In this document: positions 16,349 through 25,358 of the stretch, piece by piece
Position numbering within the stretch: the stretch's first letter is position 1
Layout: the number at the start of each line of letters is the position of its first letter
Assembly (NCBI RefSeq): GCF_000711795.1
Contig: NZ_KL543977.1
Location: forward strand, 115,664-179,663
Length of the DNA stretch: 64,000 bases
Direction: 5' to 3'
Origin: Vibrio pacinii DSM 19139
GTDB taxonomy: Bacteria > Pseudomonadota > Gammaproteobacteria > Enterobacterales > Vibrionaceae
The notes under the pieces: model-generated
Seen by the model: only the letters and a program-made list of their open reading frames with translations
Databases searched by the model: none
Told to the model about the DNA's origin: nothing
Made by a program: the position numbers and the translations under genes

Positions 16349-17075
16349 GTTAGAATTCCGTCGACGCATTATGTCCGATCCAAAATGTCGCGACCAACAC
16401 ATCACCGCGGCCATTAAAGCCAACGACAAAAACAGTCAGTTTGCAGACGAAATTTGCGAACTCGACAAAAAAATTGCCAAAGCGATGACGGTAGATGTTC
16501 CTGACGATTTAGCTGATCGAATTTTGTTTAACCAAACCTCGTCAATAAAAGACGATGATAAGGTGGTAAGACCAAATTTTGCGCGCAAAGCGATGGCGAT
16601 GGCAGCATCGGTTGCTTTTGTCGCGGGTCTATTAGTTGGTCAACTCAACTGGGGCAATGTCGTTATCGCCCCCGCACAAGCCAGCTTGGTTAACACTGCG
16701 ATTAAACATGTGATCGATGAGCAGCCTTTTGTCGATAAACTCGATGAACAAGTGCCCTCTTCGCAGATAAACGCCAAGATGGTTCCGTTCGAACATCAGC
16801 TAGCAGAAAATTTTCCTTATCACGTTTATTACTTGAACCATTGTGGCTTTGGCCAATCGAATGCCTTACATATGGTATTCCAAGGTGAAAAAGGCAAAGT
16901 CACCTTGTTTCTCACTGGTATCGCAACAGATAAAACGGTCGACTTTAATGAGCAGGGAATGTCAGGGGTGGTGGAACCGATGGGCAACAACAGTCTGATC
17001 TTGGTCGGTGAAGAGGGCGAAAATGTCGCTATCATCGCTCAAAACCTATCAACGATCATCAAAGCCTCAAATTAA
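16341..17075 (+). CDS. Membrane anti-sigma-type protein (DUF3379 family)
   Basis: A 244-residue protein with a soluble N-terminal part of about 80 residues, one membrane helix (about 84-102, MAMAASVAFVAGLLVG) and a periplasmic C-terminal domain. The first residues DELEFRRRIMSDPKCRD fit the DUF3379 family found next to ECF sigma genes. It would hold the sigma factor at the membrane until a periplasmic signal arrives. It overlaps the sigma gene by eight bases and ends in a strong terminator, so the two form an operon. No zinc-binding HxxxCxxC motif is visible, so it is not of the classic ZAS type. Confidence 0.8.
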   Translation: MDELEFRRRIMSDPKCRDQHITAAIKANDKNSQFADEICELDKKIAKAMTVDVPDDLADRILFNQTSSIKDDDKVVRPNFARKAMAMAASVAFVAGLLVGQLNWGNVVIAPAQASLVNTAIKHVIDEQPFVDKLDEQVPSSQINAKMVPFEHQLAENFPYHVYYLNHCGFGQSNALHMVFQGEKGKVTLFLTGIATDKTVDFNEQGMSGVVEPMGNNSLILVGEEGENVAIIAQNLSTIIKASN

Positions 17076-17103
17076 CAAATCAGTAACATTTTGTGATCGA
17101 GGT

Positions 17104-17136
17104 CATGGCTTGGAAACTCTATCCAAGCCATTTTTT
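17104..17136 (+). terminator. Terminator of the sigma/anti-sigma operon
   Basis: Ten-base perfect stem ATGGCTTGGA / TCCAAGCCAT with a seven-base loop and a T7 tract. Confidence 0.93.
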
Positions 17137-17235
17137 TAGCATAAAATTAGAGTCAACACTCTAAAAAGACCATTTTTGCAACACTTTCCTGCCAGATAGC
17201 CATCATTTCCATAATTTTACCCTCCAAGTTGGCAA

Positions 17236-17245
17236 TGGTCGGATT
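17236..17245 (+). promoter_or_regulatory. FadR-like half-conserved site upstream of fadL
   Basis: TGGTCGGATT agrees with the FadR core TGGTCNGACC at all but the last two positions. It is about 100 bases before the fadL start and 10 bases before a TATACT -10-like element (17255-17260). No good -35 goes with that element. Confidence 0.4.
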
Positions 17246-17341
17246 TCTATATTCTATACTTGGGTCTAGTATCAGCCACCACTGAGCTTTTGCTCAAATA
17301 ATATCGCCCATCAGAGGCGAAAGAAGAAGGAAAAAGCAAAA

Positions 17342-18655
17342 ATGAACAAGACGCGTCTGTTTAAAAAAACACTTTTAGCAGTAACCATTACATCCGCTAC
17401 ACTCGCTTCGCAGCACGCTCTCGCTGCAGGCTTCCAACTTAACGCTCAATCTGCAACTGGTATTGGCCGCGCATTTGCTGGCGATGCGGTTATCGCGGAT
17501 AACGCCGCGGTTATGTCTCGTAACCCAGCGGCAATGGCTCTTTTCGATAAGATGGAGCTATCTTTAGGTTTCGAAAGCATTACTTCAATGATTGAAGTTA
17601 AAGATGCAACTTACAGTAAGACTTTCCTAGATGCGACGGGAAGCCCTGTAGCACCCTCTACAACTCAGTCTGCAAACGTAGATGACGCTGGTGATACCTC
17701 TATTGCGCCAAATATTCACTTAATCGTTCCAGTAAATGAGAAGTTCGCATGGGGTGTCAACGCCTACTCTAACTTCGGTACTAAAACTGAGTTCGATGAT
17801 AATTATGTAGCGTCAGAATTCGGTGGTCTTACCGATGTTAAGAGCTTTAATCTAGGCCTAGCTGGTTCATACCGTATCAACGAACAATGGAGCATTGGCG
17901 CGGGACTTGACCTAGTCTACGGTCAGGGTACATTTAAGCGCGCAGTACCTGGCACAAACAGTGCTGCTTACTTGTTGAACGTAGACAAAGCTGATGGTTG
18001 GGCAGTAGGCTTCAACCTTGGTTCTGTCTATGAGCTAGATGAAAATAATCGATTTGGTTTGGCTTATCGTTACAGCCCTGAGTTTGAAGCTGAAGACGAT
18101 GCAGGTCAGAAAGTAACCCTACCGCTACCGGATATGGCAGAGTTTTCAGGCTTCCATAAAATCGAAGACACAAAGTTTGCTGTTCACTACAGTGTTCAAT
18201 GGATTGGTTGGGGTAACTTCGATAAGATCGATTTCGACAATTTAGATGCAACTAAGTCTGGTTTGGCTGCTAACGGTCCTTTATATCAAAAAGATTATAA
18301 GTGGCAAGATGGTTGGCGCTACGCAATTGGTGGTACTTATTACCTAAATAACGATTGGACTGTGCGTGCTGGTTATATGTATGACACTAGCGCACAAGAT
18401 AGTCTGACATCGATCTCTGTACCTGATTCAGATCGCCAATGGTTATCAGCTGGTTTTACTTACCATATTGACAGTGCATCGAACATAGACTTTGGCTTTA
18501 CTTATTTAATGGGTGATGACACCCAAGTAAATGAGTCAGTAACTCTACCTACTGGCCTATCTGCTCCAAACCCTGTTTACCAAAATACCGCTGTATCAGG
18601 AACTACACACGCAGATGCTATCCTAATGGGTCTGCAGTACAGCCGCAGCTTCTAA
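17342..18655 (+). CDS. fadL: FadL-family outer membrane long-chain fatty acid transporter, copy 1
   Basis: FadL proteins are 14-strand outer membrane barrels importing long-chain fatty acids. This copy has a signal peptide ending HALA, then the mature start AGFQLNAQSATGIGRAFAGDA and the hatch motif SRNPAAM; it ends in a strand with the terminal aromatic YSRSF. The ribosome binding site is AAGAAGGAAAAA just before the ATG. At 437 residues it is normal length. Next to a second fadL and near fadIJ it fits the import step of fatty acid use. Compared with copy 2 the sequence has diverged strongly outside the N-terminal region, so substrate ranges may differ. Confidence 0.93.
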   Translation: MNKTRLFKKTLLAVTITSATLASQHALAAGFQLNAQSATGIGRAFAGDAVIADNAAVMSRNPAAMALFDKMELSLGFESITSMIEVKDATYSKTFLDATGSPVAPSTTQSANVDDAGDTSIAPNIHLIVPVNEKFAWGVNAYSNFGTKTEFDDNYVASEFGGLTDVKSFNLGLAGSYRINEQWSIGAGLDLVYGQGTFKRAVPGTNSAAYLLNVDKADGWAVGFNLGSVYELDENNRFGLAYRYSPEFEAEDDAGQKVTLPLPDMAEFSGFHKIEDTKFAVHYSVQWIGWGNFDKIDFDNLDATKSGLAANGPLYQKDYKWQDGWRYAIGGTYYLNNDWTVRAGYMYDTSAQDSLTSISVPDSDRQWLSAGFTYHIDSASNIDFGFTYLMGDDTQVNESVTLPTGLSAPNPVYQNTAVSGTTHADAILMGLQYSRSF

Positions 18656-18680
18656 GCTCAGCGAACAAACTAACGATTAA

Positions 18681-18705
18681 AAGGTCAGCCTCTGCTGACC
18701 TTTTT
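18681..18705 (+). terminator. Terminator after fadL copy 1
   Basis: AAGGTCAGC / GCTGACCTT hairpin with a CTCT-type loop followed by T5. It separates the two fadL genes into independent transcripts. Confidence 0.92.
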
Positions 18706-18974
18706 GCTTTCTAAATCTCTGCCTTACCAACACATTTAACAAAGCCATCACTCAATTCGAGCTTACAACTGTACTCGCAACGGTTTATATACCGCACAAG
18801 TGTACGCTCAAAAAAACACACACTTCATTAACATCCAGTTTATTCAACCAATAAATGTGATATTTTCTATATATAATTTCAAACATAGGCGATACAGTGT
18901 TTTTTATTTTTAAAGTAATAACTCTAACCTTATCATCTCGCCATGGATATAAAATCAATTCAGCGAACATTATA
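18706..18974. other. Promoter region of fadL copy 2
   Basis: AT-rich spacer of about 270 bases (319 between the two fadL coding regions). It contains TATAAT-like sequence near 18871-18877 that could be the -10. No FadR-type TGGTCNGACC was found, in contrast with fadI and fadL copy 1. A GTG at 18897 opens the frame upstream of the true start but would spoil the signal peptide. Confidence 0.45.
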
Positions 18975-20246
18975 ATGAAAAGCAATAAAACACTTCTCTC
19001 TATCGCAGTGGCTTGCGGTTTAATCACCACGTCAGCATCTGTTAATGCGGCCGGCTTTCAACTAGCAGAATACTCAGCCACCGGCCTTGGCCGCGCATAC
19101 GCAGGCGAAGCAGCCATGGCTGATAATGCCAGTGCACAGTGGCGCAACCCGGCAATGTTGACGTATTTGGAAGGTACTCAGATCTCAGTGGGTGGTATTT
19201 ATGTTGATCCGAATGTCGATGTAAATGGAACTAGTACTTATTCCGGTAATAAAATTGCTGCAAATTCTAGCGACTTTGCTCATGATGCCGTTATTCCTAA
19301 TTTCTATGTATCGCATAAGTACAATGATAAGTTTGCCCTAGGTTTCGCTCTGGGTACCAACTATGGTATGGAAACTAATCTCGGTAACAACTTTGCAGGC
19401 GCTAACCACGGCAATGAAGCAAGTGTTTACTCTGTTGAAGCAAACCTAAATGCAGCATATCAGTTAACTGATACTCTGAGTATTGGTGCAGGCTTGCGCT
19501 ACATAGAGGCAGACGGCAGTTTCGGTGCTATTGCGTCACCACAAAGTGCAGTCCTTCCAGCAGGTACTCCTCTGAAGTATATGGAAGGGGAAGATTCTGC
19601 ATGGGCGTGGCAAGCGGGTGTCGCTTGGCAGCTAAACGAATCAAATAGAATTGGTTTCACATACAAATCTGAAGTAGACCTTACGTTAGAAGGTTATGCA
19701 AACGGCTATGGTTTCAATCCAGCGAATCCTAAAGCTCATAAAGCGGGTTCAATGAACCTTGTTCTTCCTGCTACAGCTGAATTCGCAGCCTTCCACCAAG
19801 TTAACGACGCTTTAGCTATTCACACTAGCATCAACTGGACTGATTGGAGCAGCTTTGAAAAGCTTGTTGCAGATTTTCCTGGTGAAGCATCCAACACGAT
19901 TAAACACGAAAACTGGGATGACAACTTCCGTTACGCTGTTGGTGCTACTTACCAAATGGACTCTAAGCTAACTCTACGCACTGGAATTGCGTACGATGAA
20001 TCAGCAGTGAGCGAAGAGAACCGCACAGCAACCATCCCTGAGACTGACCGTCTATGGCTGAGTCTAGGTGCTGGTTACCAATGGTCAGAGAAACTTAGCT
20101 TAGACGCTGGTTTCACCTATATCTTTGCTAAAGATGCACGTATGCATGAAACTGACGTTGCAGCAAACCTTGCTGGTGGTAGCTTCGAAGGTGAAGTAAC
20201 AGGTAACATCTGGCTAATCGGTGTCCAAGCTAACTACACCTTCTAA
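18975..20246 (+). CDS. fadL: FadL-family outer membrane long-chain fatty acid transporter, copy 2
   Basis: 423 residues, signal peptide ending in SVNA, mature start AGFQLAEYSATGLGRAYAGEAA and hatch motif RNPAML, close to E. coli FadL, including VGGIYVDPNVDV. The C-terminal aromatic (VQANYTF) is the usual barrel signal. I chose ATG 18975 because the signal peptide then starts MKSNKTLLSIAVACG; the frame is open further up but without signal logic. It lies downstream of copy 1 with a terminator between them. I infer that this is the copy most like the classical FadL. Confidence 0.94.
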   Translation: MKSNKTLLSIAVACGLITTSASVNAAGFQLAEYSATGLGRAYAGEAAMADNASAQWRNPAMLTYLEGTQISVGGIYVDPNVDVNGTSTYSGNKIAANSSDFAHDAVIPNFYVSHKYNDKFALGFALGTNYGMETNLGNNFAGANHGNEASVYSVEANLNAAYQLTDTLSIGAGLRYIEADGSFGAIASPQSAVLPAGTPLKYMEGEDSAWAWQAGVAWQLNESNRIGFTYKSEVDLTLEGYANGYGFNPANPKAHKAGSMNLVLPATAEFAAFHQVNDALAIHTSINWTDWSSFEKLVADFPGEASNTIKHENWDDNFRYAVGATYQMDSKLTLRTGIAYDESAVSEENRTATIPETDRLWLSLGAGYQWSEKLSLDAGFTYIFAKDARMHETDVAANLAGGSFEGEVTGNIWLIGVQANYTF

Positions 20247-20265
20247 CAACGATTGGTTAAATGAT

Positions 20266-20296
20266 AAAGGCTTGGTCGAGACCAAGCCTTTATTTT
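20266..20296 (+). terminator. Bidirectional terminator between fadL copy 2 and mlaA
   Basis: Stem AAAGGCTTGGTC / GACCAAGCCTTT with a minimal loop and T-rich flank. It lies between converging genes. Confidence 0.9.
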
Positions 20297-20323
20297 ATTC
20301 GTGGCTAAACAAGCGATTGCAAC

Positions 20324-21082
20324 CTAAAAATCATCTAAATACTCATCTAAATAAGCTTCTTGTTCGGCATCGTAATTGTCTGTTTGAATTTCTGCTTTAA
20401 AATCCTGGTGCTGAATATAGATATCGCGCGTTAAGGCATATGGATCTGGTGAGTTTTCTAACATCGACTCTTGATTAACAATAGCGGCGCGAGTCTCCAT
20501 ACCTTCGAACGCCCACTTGCTCAGGCTTGCCCAAAAGTTCAGTAGCGATAATGGCACATAAGCACTGTCTACTAAATCTGCCGTTTCGCGTACTGTCCAC
20601 GGGCCATAACCAGGTACCATCACATACGGACCATTTCCAACACCATAGTGCCCTATTGCATCGCTGAATGCTTTTTCATTATGATCGGTGATGCCAGCCT
20701 CAGAGGCGATATCAATTAAACCACCTAAGCCAAGAGTGGTGTTAAGCCAAAAACGATTGAAGTGGTCTAACGCCTTTTCACCATTACCCATCAGTAAGTT
20801 GTTTACCATACTAGCAGGCTCATCTAAATTGCCAAAAAAGTTACTGATCCCAGTACGGATGGGGACGGGTATATAATTGACGTACGCTAGGGACACGGGA
20901 CGAACAAAATATGGGTCAAGATAATCGTAGTTGATTGTCCACATCGAACGATTAAAGCTTTCGATAGGGTCGTATACCTGCGGCTCGTTAAGCCCTTCTT
21001 GCCCGGTAGGTGTCGTTGCACACCCAGCCCCCACTAACATTGAGCACAGCAATATCCAGCGCTGCAGTTTAATACTTTTCAT
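20324..21082 (-). CDS. mlaA: Outer membrane phospholipid asymmetry lipoprotein MlaA (VacJ)
   Basis: MlaA removes mislocalised phospholipids from the outer leaflet and hands them to MlaC. The protein has a lipoprotein signal (LCSMLVGAG then Cys) and family motifs DPIESFNRSMWTINY, FFGNLDEPASMVNNLLMG and YGVGNGPYVMVPGYGP. I start at the ATG 21082, five codons after the first possible ATG, so that the signal peptide begins MKSIKLQRW. It is transcribed alone toward fadL and is separated from the ccm operon by a terminator. The acidic C-terminus (DAEQEAYLDEYLDDF) is longer than I would expect but common in this group. Confidence 0.95.
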   Translation of the reverse strand: MKSIKLQRWILLCSMLVGAGCATTPTGQEGLNEPQVYDPIESFNRSMWTINYDYLDPYFVRPVSLAYVNYIPVPIRTGISNFFGNLDEPASMVNNLLMGNGEKALDHFNRFWLNTTLGLGGLIDIASEAGITDHNEKAFSDAIGHYGVGNGPYVMVPGYGPWTVRETADLVDSAYVPLSLLNFWASLSKWAFEGMETRAAIVNQESMLENSPDPYALTRDIYIQHQDFKAEIQTDNYDAEQEAYLDEYLDDF

Positions 21083-21097
21083 TATTATAATATCCAT

Positions 21098-21126
21098 TAA
21101 AAAAGGCCGATGTTTCCACCAGCCTT
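21098..21126 (-). terminator. Terminator of the ccm operon
   Basis: Minus-strand AAGGCTG / CGGCCTT stem (one wobble) with a ten-base loop and T6. It lies 24 bases after the ccmI stop. Confidence 0.85.
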
Positions 21127-21149
21127 CGTCATCCTATAACCAGCAGTTA

Positions 21150-22367
21150 TCAATACTGGTTATCAATCACCACATCAACGGGTTCGCCCATTCTAACGGC
21201 TTCGCTCTCACCAAACCAGTCCCCTTGTTTGGTTGCAACGTTACCATCACTATCTATACGGACACGAACCAATAGTGAATCAAGTGATGAAAGCTTACGA
21301 TCTGCTAGCATACTATTGCCATCATCGAGCACAACAGTACGTGGGAATGTGCCAACAGGGTATCGCGCAGCAGCAACAGGCATAGGTGAACCATCAGCGG
21401 AGTGAATAGATACAATCAGTGCAGCATTGCTGTCGACAGGGACTTGATCGCCAAGAGAAATCGTCACCGCGACAGATTTGCCTTCTCCAACTTGCTGACC
21501 CATTTGCTTTTGCGCATTTTCGATACTGCGGGAAAGCATCTCGTAACGGCTGTCTTCGGCACCAATCATCTGCTGCATGATGCTCCAATAGCGCACGGCG
21601 GCAGAGTAATCTTTACGTTCGTAAGCATCAAACGCTAACAAAGAGAACACTCTCAAGTCGACATAATCTTGTTGAACAAGCTTACCTAGTAGGCTGCGGG
21701 CTTTGTCTTGGTCAACGTCGTCTTGTGATAACATCAAAGCTTGCGCGTAACCCAACATCACATCGGTATTGTCCGATTCAATATTATAGGCCTTTTTCAT
21801 CGCGCCAATTGCCGTATCAACATCACGATTAGCTAAAGCAATACGACCAAGTAACAACCAACCCGTGGAATCGTCCGGCTGATAATGCAAGCGAGTACGA
21901 AGCGCAAGCGTCAGATCTTGCATTTCATCATCGCTAAGTGCAGTACCTTGTGGCGACATTAGCTTCTTCGACAACGCAGGTAAGTTGGCGTTTACTTGTT
22001 GCCACTGCACCACTTCATCAGACGCGCCAAATTTAAAGTATAGGCCATACGACAGACCAACCACTAATAGCGCAGAGGGAACAATAATCGACCAAGATGA
22101 GGTATTGTTTTCTACTTCGCTCGACGTATCGCCAGGGATGTCATCAAGCAACGATTGCTTCAAATCATCAATAAGTTCTTGCTGATTTCCCACTAAGCCT
22201 TCGTCACTTTCTTCTGCGAGTTCTTCGAGACGATCTTTGTAAAATGCTTTATTCAGTTCATCTCGAAGCTGCGCGTCGTTGTTCGACTTCTGCTTGATAA
22301 ACGGCAGTGCAATCACCACCACACTGATTGCGACAAGAATGATTGAAGCGATCCAAAATAGTGCCAT
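21150..22367 (-). CDS. ccmI: Cytochrome c maturation protein CcmI
   Basis: CcmI binds apocytochrome c and presents it to CcmF/CcmH for heme ligation. The protein has an N-terminal membrane helix (residues 3-23), a second one near 95-112, and TPR repeats (LLGRIALANRDVDTAIGAMKKAY, VMLGYAQALMLS). The C-terminal 120 residues form a beta-rich domain with ADGSPMPVAAARYPVG, as in the periplasmic CcmI end. In E. coli these functions are fused in CcmH; here the two proteins are separate. The start overlaps the ccmH stop by one base. Confidence 0.92.
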   Translation of the reverse strand: MALFWIASIILVAISVVVIALPFIKQKSNNDAQLRDELNKAFYKDRLEELAEESDEGLVGNQQELIDDLKQSLLDDIPGDTSSEVENNTSSWSIIVPSALLVVGLSYGLYFKFGASDEVVQWQQVNANLPALSKKLMSPQGTALSDDEMQDLTLALRTRLHYQPDDSTGWLLLGRIALANRDVDTAIGAMKKAYNIESDNTDVMLGYAQALMLSQDDVDQDKARSLLGKLVQQDYVDLRVFSLLAFDAYERKDYSAAVRYWSIMQQMIGAEDSRYEMLSRSIENAQKQMGQQVGEGKSVAVTISLGDQVPVDSNAALIVSIHSADGSPMPVAAARYPVGTFPRTVVLDDGNSMLADRKLSSLDSLLVRVRIDSDGNVATKQGDWFGESEAVRMGEPVDVVIDNQY

Positions 22368-22849
22368 TACTGCTTATCTCCATCATTCTTTTCATCAAGT
22401 AGCGCTTTGAGTCGCGCTTCTTTTTCTTCATCCCATTGCTGTTGGCTTTTGCTTGACTGCACGCGCGCCTTGCGGCTGCGAATAACAATAAAGCCAAAAC
22501 CAAACAGGACAACGGCAACTGGCCCCAACCATAAAATTGACGTTGCAATAGTAAATGGCGGGTTATAAGTCACGAAGTTGCCATAGCGAGCGATCATGTA
22601 GTCAATGATGTCTTGCTTTGACTTACCCTCTTTGGTCATTTGATATACTTTATGACGTAAATCAACCGCCAGTTCTGCGTTAGAATCGGCAATGGTGTTG
22701 TTTTGACATTTTGGACAACGCAGGGTACTGCCGAGTTCTTTGAACTGCTGCTCTTGCTCTAAGCTATCAAACTCATACACTTCAATCGCCGCATGAGCAG
22801 ATAACGCCAACATCAAGCTTGCCGCGAATGTAAGTAACCACTTTCTCAT
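22367..22849 (-). CDS. ccmH: Cytochrome c maturation protein CcmH
   Basis: CcmH is the membrane-anchored thiol protein that reduces apocytochrome c cysteines. It has a signal peptide (MRKWLLTFAASLMLALSAHA), the motif LRCPKCQNNTIADSNAELAVDLR with the redox CxxC, and a C-terminal membrane helix (about 104-124). At 160 residues it is the short form lacking the CcmI part. The ATG overlaps the ccmG stop by four bases and the ccmI start follows directly. Confidence 0.95.
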   Translation of the reverse strand: MRKWLLTFAASLMLALSAHAAIEVYEFDSLEQEQQFKELGSTLRCPKCQNNTIADSNAELAVDLRHKVYQMTKEGKSKQDIIDYMIARYGNFVTYNPPFTIATSILWLGPVAVVLFGFGFIVIRSRKARVQSSKSQQQWDEEKEARLKALLDEKNDGDKQ

Positions 22850-23400
22850 TGGTTCGCCTCCGCGAGTAAGGCCTCATACATTGGCTTAAGTGTCGCGCCC
22901 CAATTATTTGGGTTGACGTCGCCAACATGACGATAACGGATAACGCCATTAGCATCGATCAAGAAAGTTTCAGGCGCACCATACACGCCCAAATCAAGAC
23001 CAAGCATGCCGTTGCCATCAAACAAGCTAATTAAATAGGGATTACCTAAGTCGTTTAACCAGCCAACCGCTTTTTCGCGATCGTCTTTATAGTTCATGCC
23101 AATGATTTTGACCCCTTGTTGAGCCAACTCATTTAAGTATTGGTGCTCAGCGTAACAAGTTGGGCACCACGTCGCCCACACGTTAAGCAGCAAAGGTTCG
23201 CCCTTAAAAATAGCCTGATCGTAAAGCTTGCCAGGTTCGGCTAAGTCTTCGAGTCGGAAATCTGGCACATTTTTTCCGACCAGAACCGATTCCAATTTGG
23301 TTGGGTCATCACCATGCTGGTTTTTGATAAGTTGAGTGGCAAATACCGCCACTAAACCTAGAAACATCACCAGAGGAATAAACAAAAGTTTCTTATTCAT
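22846..23400 (-). CDS. ccmG: Thiol:disulfide interchange protein CcmG (DsbE)
   Basis: A periplasmic thioredoxin-like protein with an N-terminal membrane anchor and the active site WATWCPTC, which reduces apocytochrome c or CcmH. The following stretch GAPETFLIDANGVIRYRHVG contains the cis-proline and the glutamate of CcmG proteins. The length of 184 is normal. It overlaps ccmF by one base and ccmH by four. Confidence 0.96.
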   Translation of the reverse strand: MNKKLLFIPLVMFLGLVAVFATQLIKNQHGDDPTKLESVLVGKNVPDFRLEDLAEPGKLYDQAIFKGEPLLLNVWATWCPTCYAEHQYLNELAQQGVKIIGMNYKDDREKAVGWLNDLGNPYLISLFDGNGMLGLDLGVYGAPETFLIDANGVIRYRHVGDVNPNNWGATLKPMYEALLAEANQ

Positions 23401-25358
23401 TATGCCTCCTCCAACTTAGTCTTCTTTCTAAAACGATAGCGTTTATCACTAATGGCTAGAGCGCCACCTAACGACATCAATAAGGCACCAGCCCAGATCC
23501 AACGGACAAACGGTTTGTAATAGATACGCACTGCCCACGATTTATTATCGTCAAGGCGCTCACCCATCGCGATGTAAAGATCGCGTGTCACGCCTCTATC
23601 TATCGCCGCTTCGGTCATCATTGAACGCGCTGTGGTGTAGAAACGCTTTTCTGCATGTAAAGTGTTGACGTAACGGCCGTCTAACGTGACTTCAAAGTCA
23701 GCGATATAGCCGTCATAGTTCGGACCATCTTTATCACGAACCCCTGAGAAGAAAAAGTCATACCCTTGAATTTCAAACGTCTCACCGGGCGCCAAACGTA
23801 CATCACGCTCAATGCTGTAGTTTTGCACCATCGCAATACCAATCACACTCACCGCAAGACCAACATGACCTAACATCATTGCCCAGTGACTGCGTTGAAG
23901 CTTTTTCACCCCTTCAATGAAGTTGTGTCGGTGAGTGGCTCGTTGATGCAGTTCAAAACCGTGCATTGTCAAAATCCACAGCGCCATCACCCAACCTAGG
24001 TACGCCATAAATTGGAAGTAGTCTGAGAACAGGTGAACAAATACCGCCGCAAAAACTAGCGAAACAACCCCTGACACAGCCATTGGTTTGATTAAGCTGG
24101 AAAGTTGATCGCGTTTCCAACGAATCAATGGACCGATACCAAGCAAGAAAGCAAACGGGATCATCAACCAAGCAAATAGCATATCAAAGAAAGGGGCACC
24201 AATTGATACCGAGCCTAAACCGAGCTGTTTATGAACCAGTGGTAATAATGTACCAACCAGAACCACCACCAACGCGGCAATTAACAATACGTTATTGGCC
24301 AACAACACATTTTCACGCGAAACAAGCTCGAAGTTACCGCGCACACGCACTGCCGCACCTTTAACCGCGAACAATAGCAGCGAGCCACCAATAACAAACA
24401 CTAGGAAGCCAAGGATAAACATACCGCGTGCAGGATCAGATGCGAACGCATGCACCGAAACCAAAATGCCTGAGCGTACTAAGAAGGTACCTAACAAGCT
24501 CAATGAAAAGGCCGAAATCGCCAATAATACCGTCCACGCTTTGAACGTACCGCGTTTCTCTGTCACGGCCAGTGAGTGCATTAATGCCGTACCAGCCAAC
24601 CATGGCATAAATGATGCGTTTTCAACTGGATCCCAGAACCACCAACCGCCCCAGCCAAGCTCATAGTAAGCCCACCACGACCCCAACGCGATGCCGAGTG
24701 TCAGGAATAACCATGCGGCAGTTGTCCATGGACGAGACCAACGCGCCCATGCAGTGTCGAGTCTACCTGTCATCAATGACGCGATCGCAAACGAGAACGC
24801 CACTGAGAAACCGACATAGCCCATGTACAACATTGGCGGGTGAATGATCAAACCCGGATCTTGTAGTAGTGGGTTCAAATCTCGGCCATCTACCGGGAAG
24901 AAAGGTAAAGTACGTAAAAATGGATTCGATGTGAGGATAATAAACAGCAAGAAACCAACCGTGATCATCCCCATCACCGCAAGCACGCGCGCGACAGATT
25001 CTTGCGGCATGCCACGGCTAAACGACGCAACCGCGACCGTCCAACCTGCTTGTATCAGAACCCAAAGAAGTAGCGACCCTTCGTGTGCTCCCCAAACTGC
25101 CGTTAAACGGTAGTACCAAGGCAACTGACTGTTAGAGTTACTCGCGACATAATTGAGGGTGAAGTCATTGGTGTAAAACGCCCACAATAGCACCGCAAAT
25201 GACAACGCGAGCAGCAGGAACATTCCCCACGATAGAGGCCTGGCGCTATTCATTAGTAGCGTATTATTTTGCGATGCTCCGACTAATGGCAAAATGCTGA
25301 GTAGCACGGCCAGAGCCAAAGAGATGATCATCGCAAAATGACCGATTTCCGCAATCAT
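23400..25358 (-). CDS. ccmF: Heme lyase subunit CcmF
   Basis: CcmF joins heme from CcmE to apocytochrome c. It is a 652-residue multi-span membrane protein with the tryptophan-rich signature GGWWFWDPVENASFMPWL (about 230-250) and conserved histidines flanking it (WGAHEGSLLLW near 91, VHKQLGLGSVSIGAPFF, HVGLAVSVIGIAM). The ATG overlaps the ccmE stop by four bases. Length and domain order are normal. Confidence 0.97.
   Translation of the reverse strand: MIAEIGHFAMIISLALAVLLSILPLVGASQNNTLLMNSARPLSWGMFLLLALSFAVLLWAFYTNDFTLNYVASNSNSQLPWYYRLTAVWGAHEGSLLLWVLIQAGWTVAVASFSRGMPQESVARVLAVMGMITVGFLLFIILTSNPFLRTLPFFPVDGRDLNPLLQDPGLIIHPPMLYMGYVGFSVAFSFAIASLMTGRLDTAWARWSRPWTTAAWLFLTLGIALGSWWAYYELGWGGWWFWDPVENASFMPWLAGTALMHSLAVTEKRGTFKAWTVLLAISAFSLSLLGTFLVRSGILVSVHAFASDPARGMFILGFLVFVIGGSLLLFAVKGAAVRVRGNFELVSRENVLLANNVLLIAALVVVLVGTLLPLVHKQLGLGSVSIGAPFFDMLFAWLMIPFAFLLGIGPLIRWKRDQLSSLIKPMAVSGVVSLVFAAVFVHLFSDYFQFMAYLGWVMALWILTMHGFELHQRATHRHNFIEGVKKLQRSHWAMMLGHVGLAVSVIGIAMVQNYSIERDVRLAPGETFEIQGYDFFFSGVRDKDGPNYDGYIADFEVTLDGRYVNTLHAEKRFYTTARSMMTEAAIDRGVTRDLYIAMGERLDDNKSWAVRIYYKPFVRWIWAGALLMSLGGALAISDKRYRFRKKTKLEEA

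Noticed and set aside
24295..24666. 123-codon ORF opposite to ccmF
   Set aside because: Antisense to a certain gene with clear CcmF motifs; its composition is that of a shadow frame.
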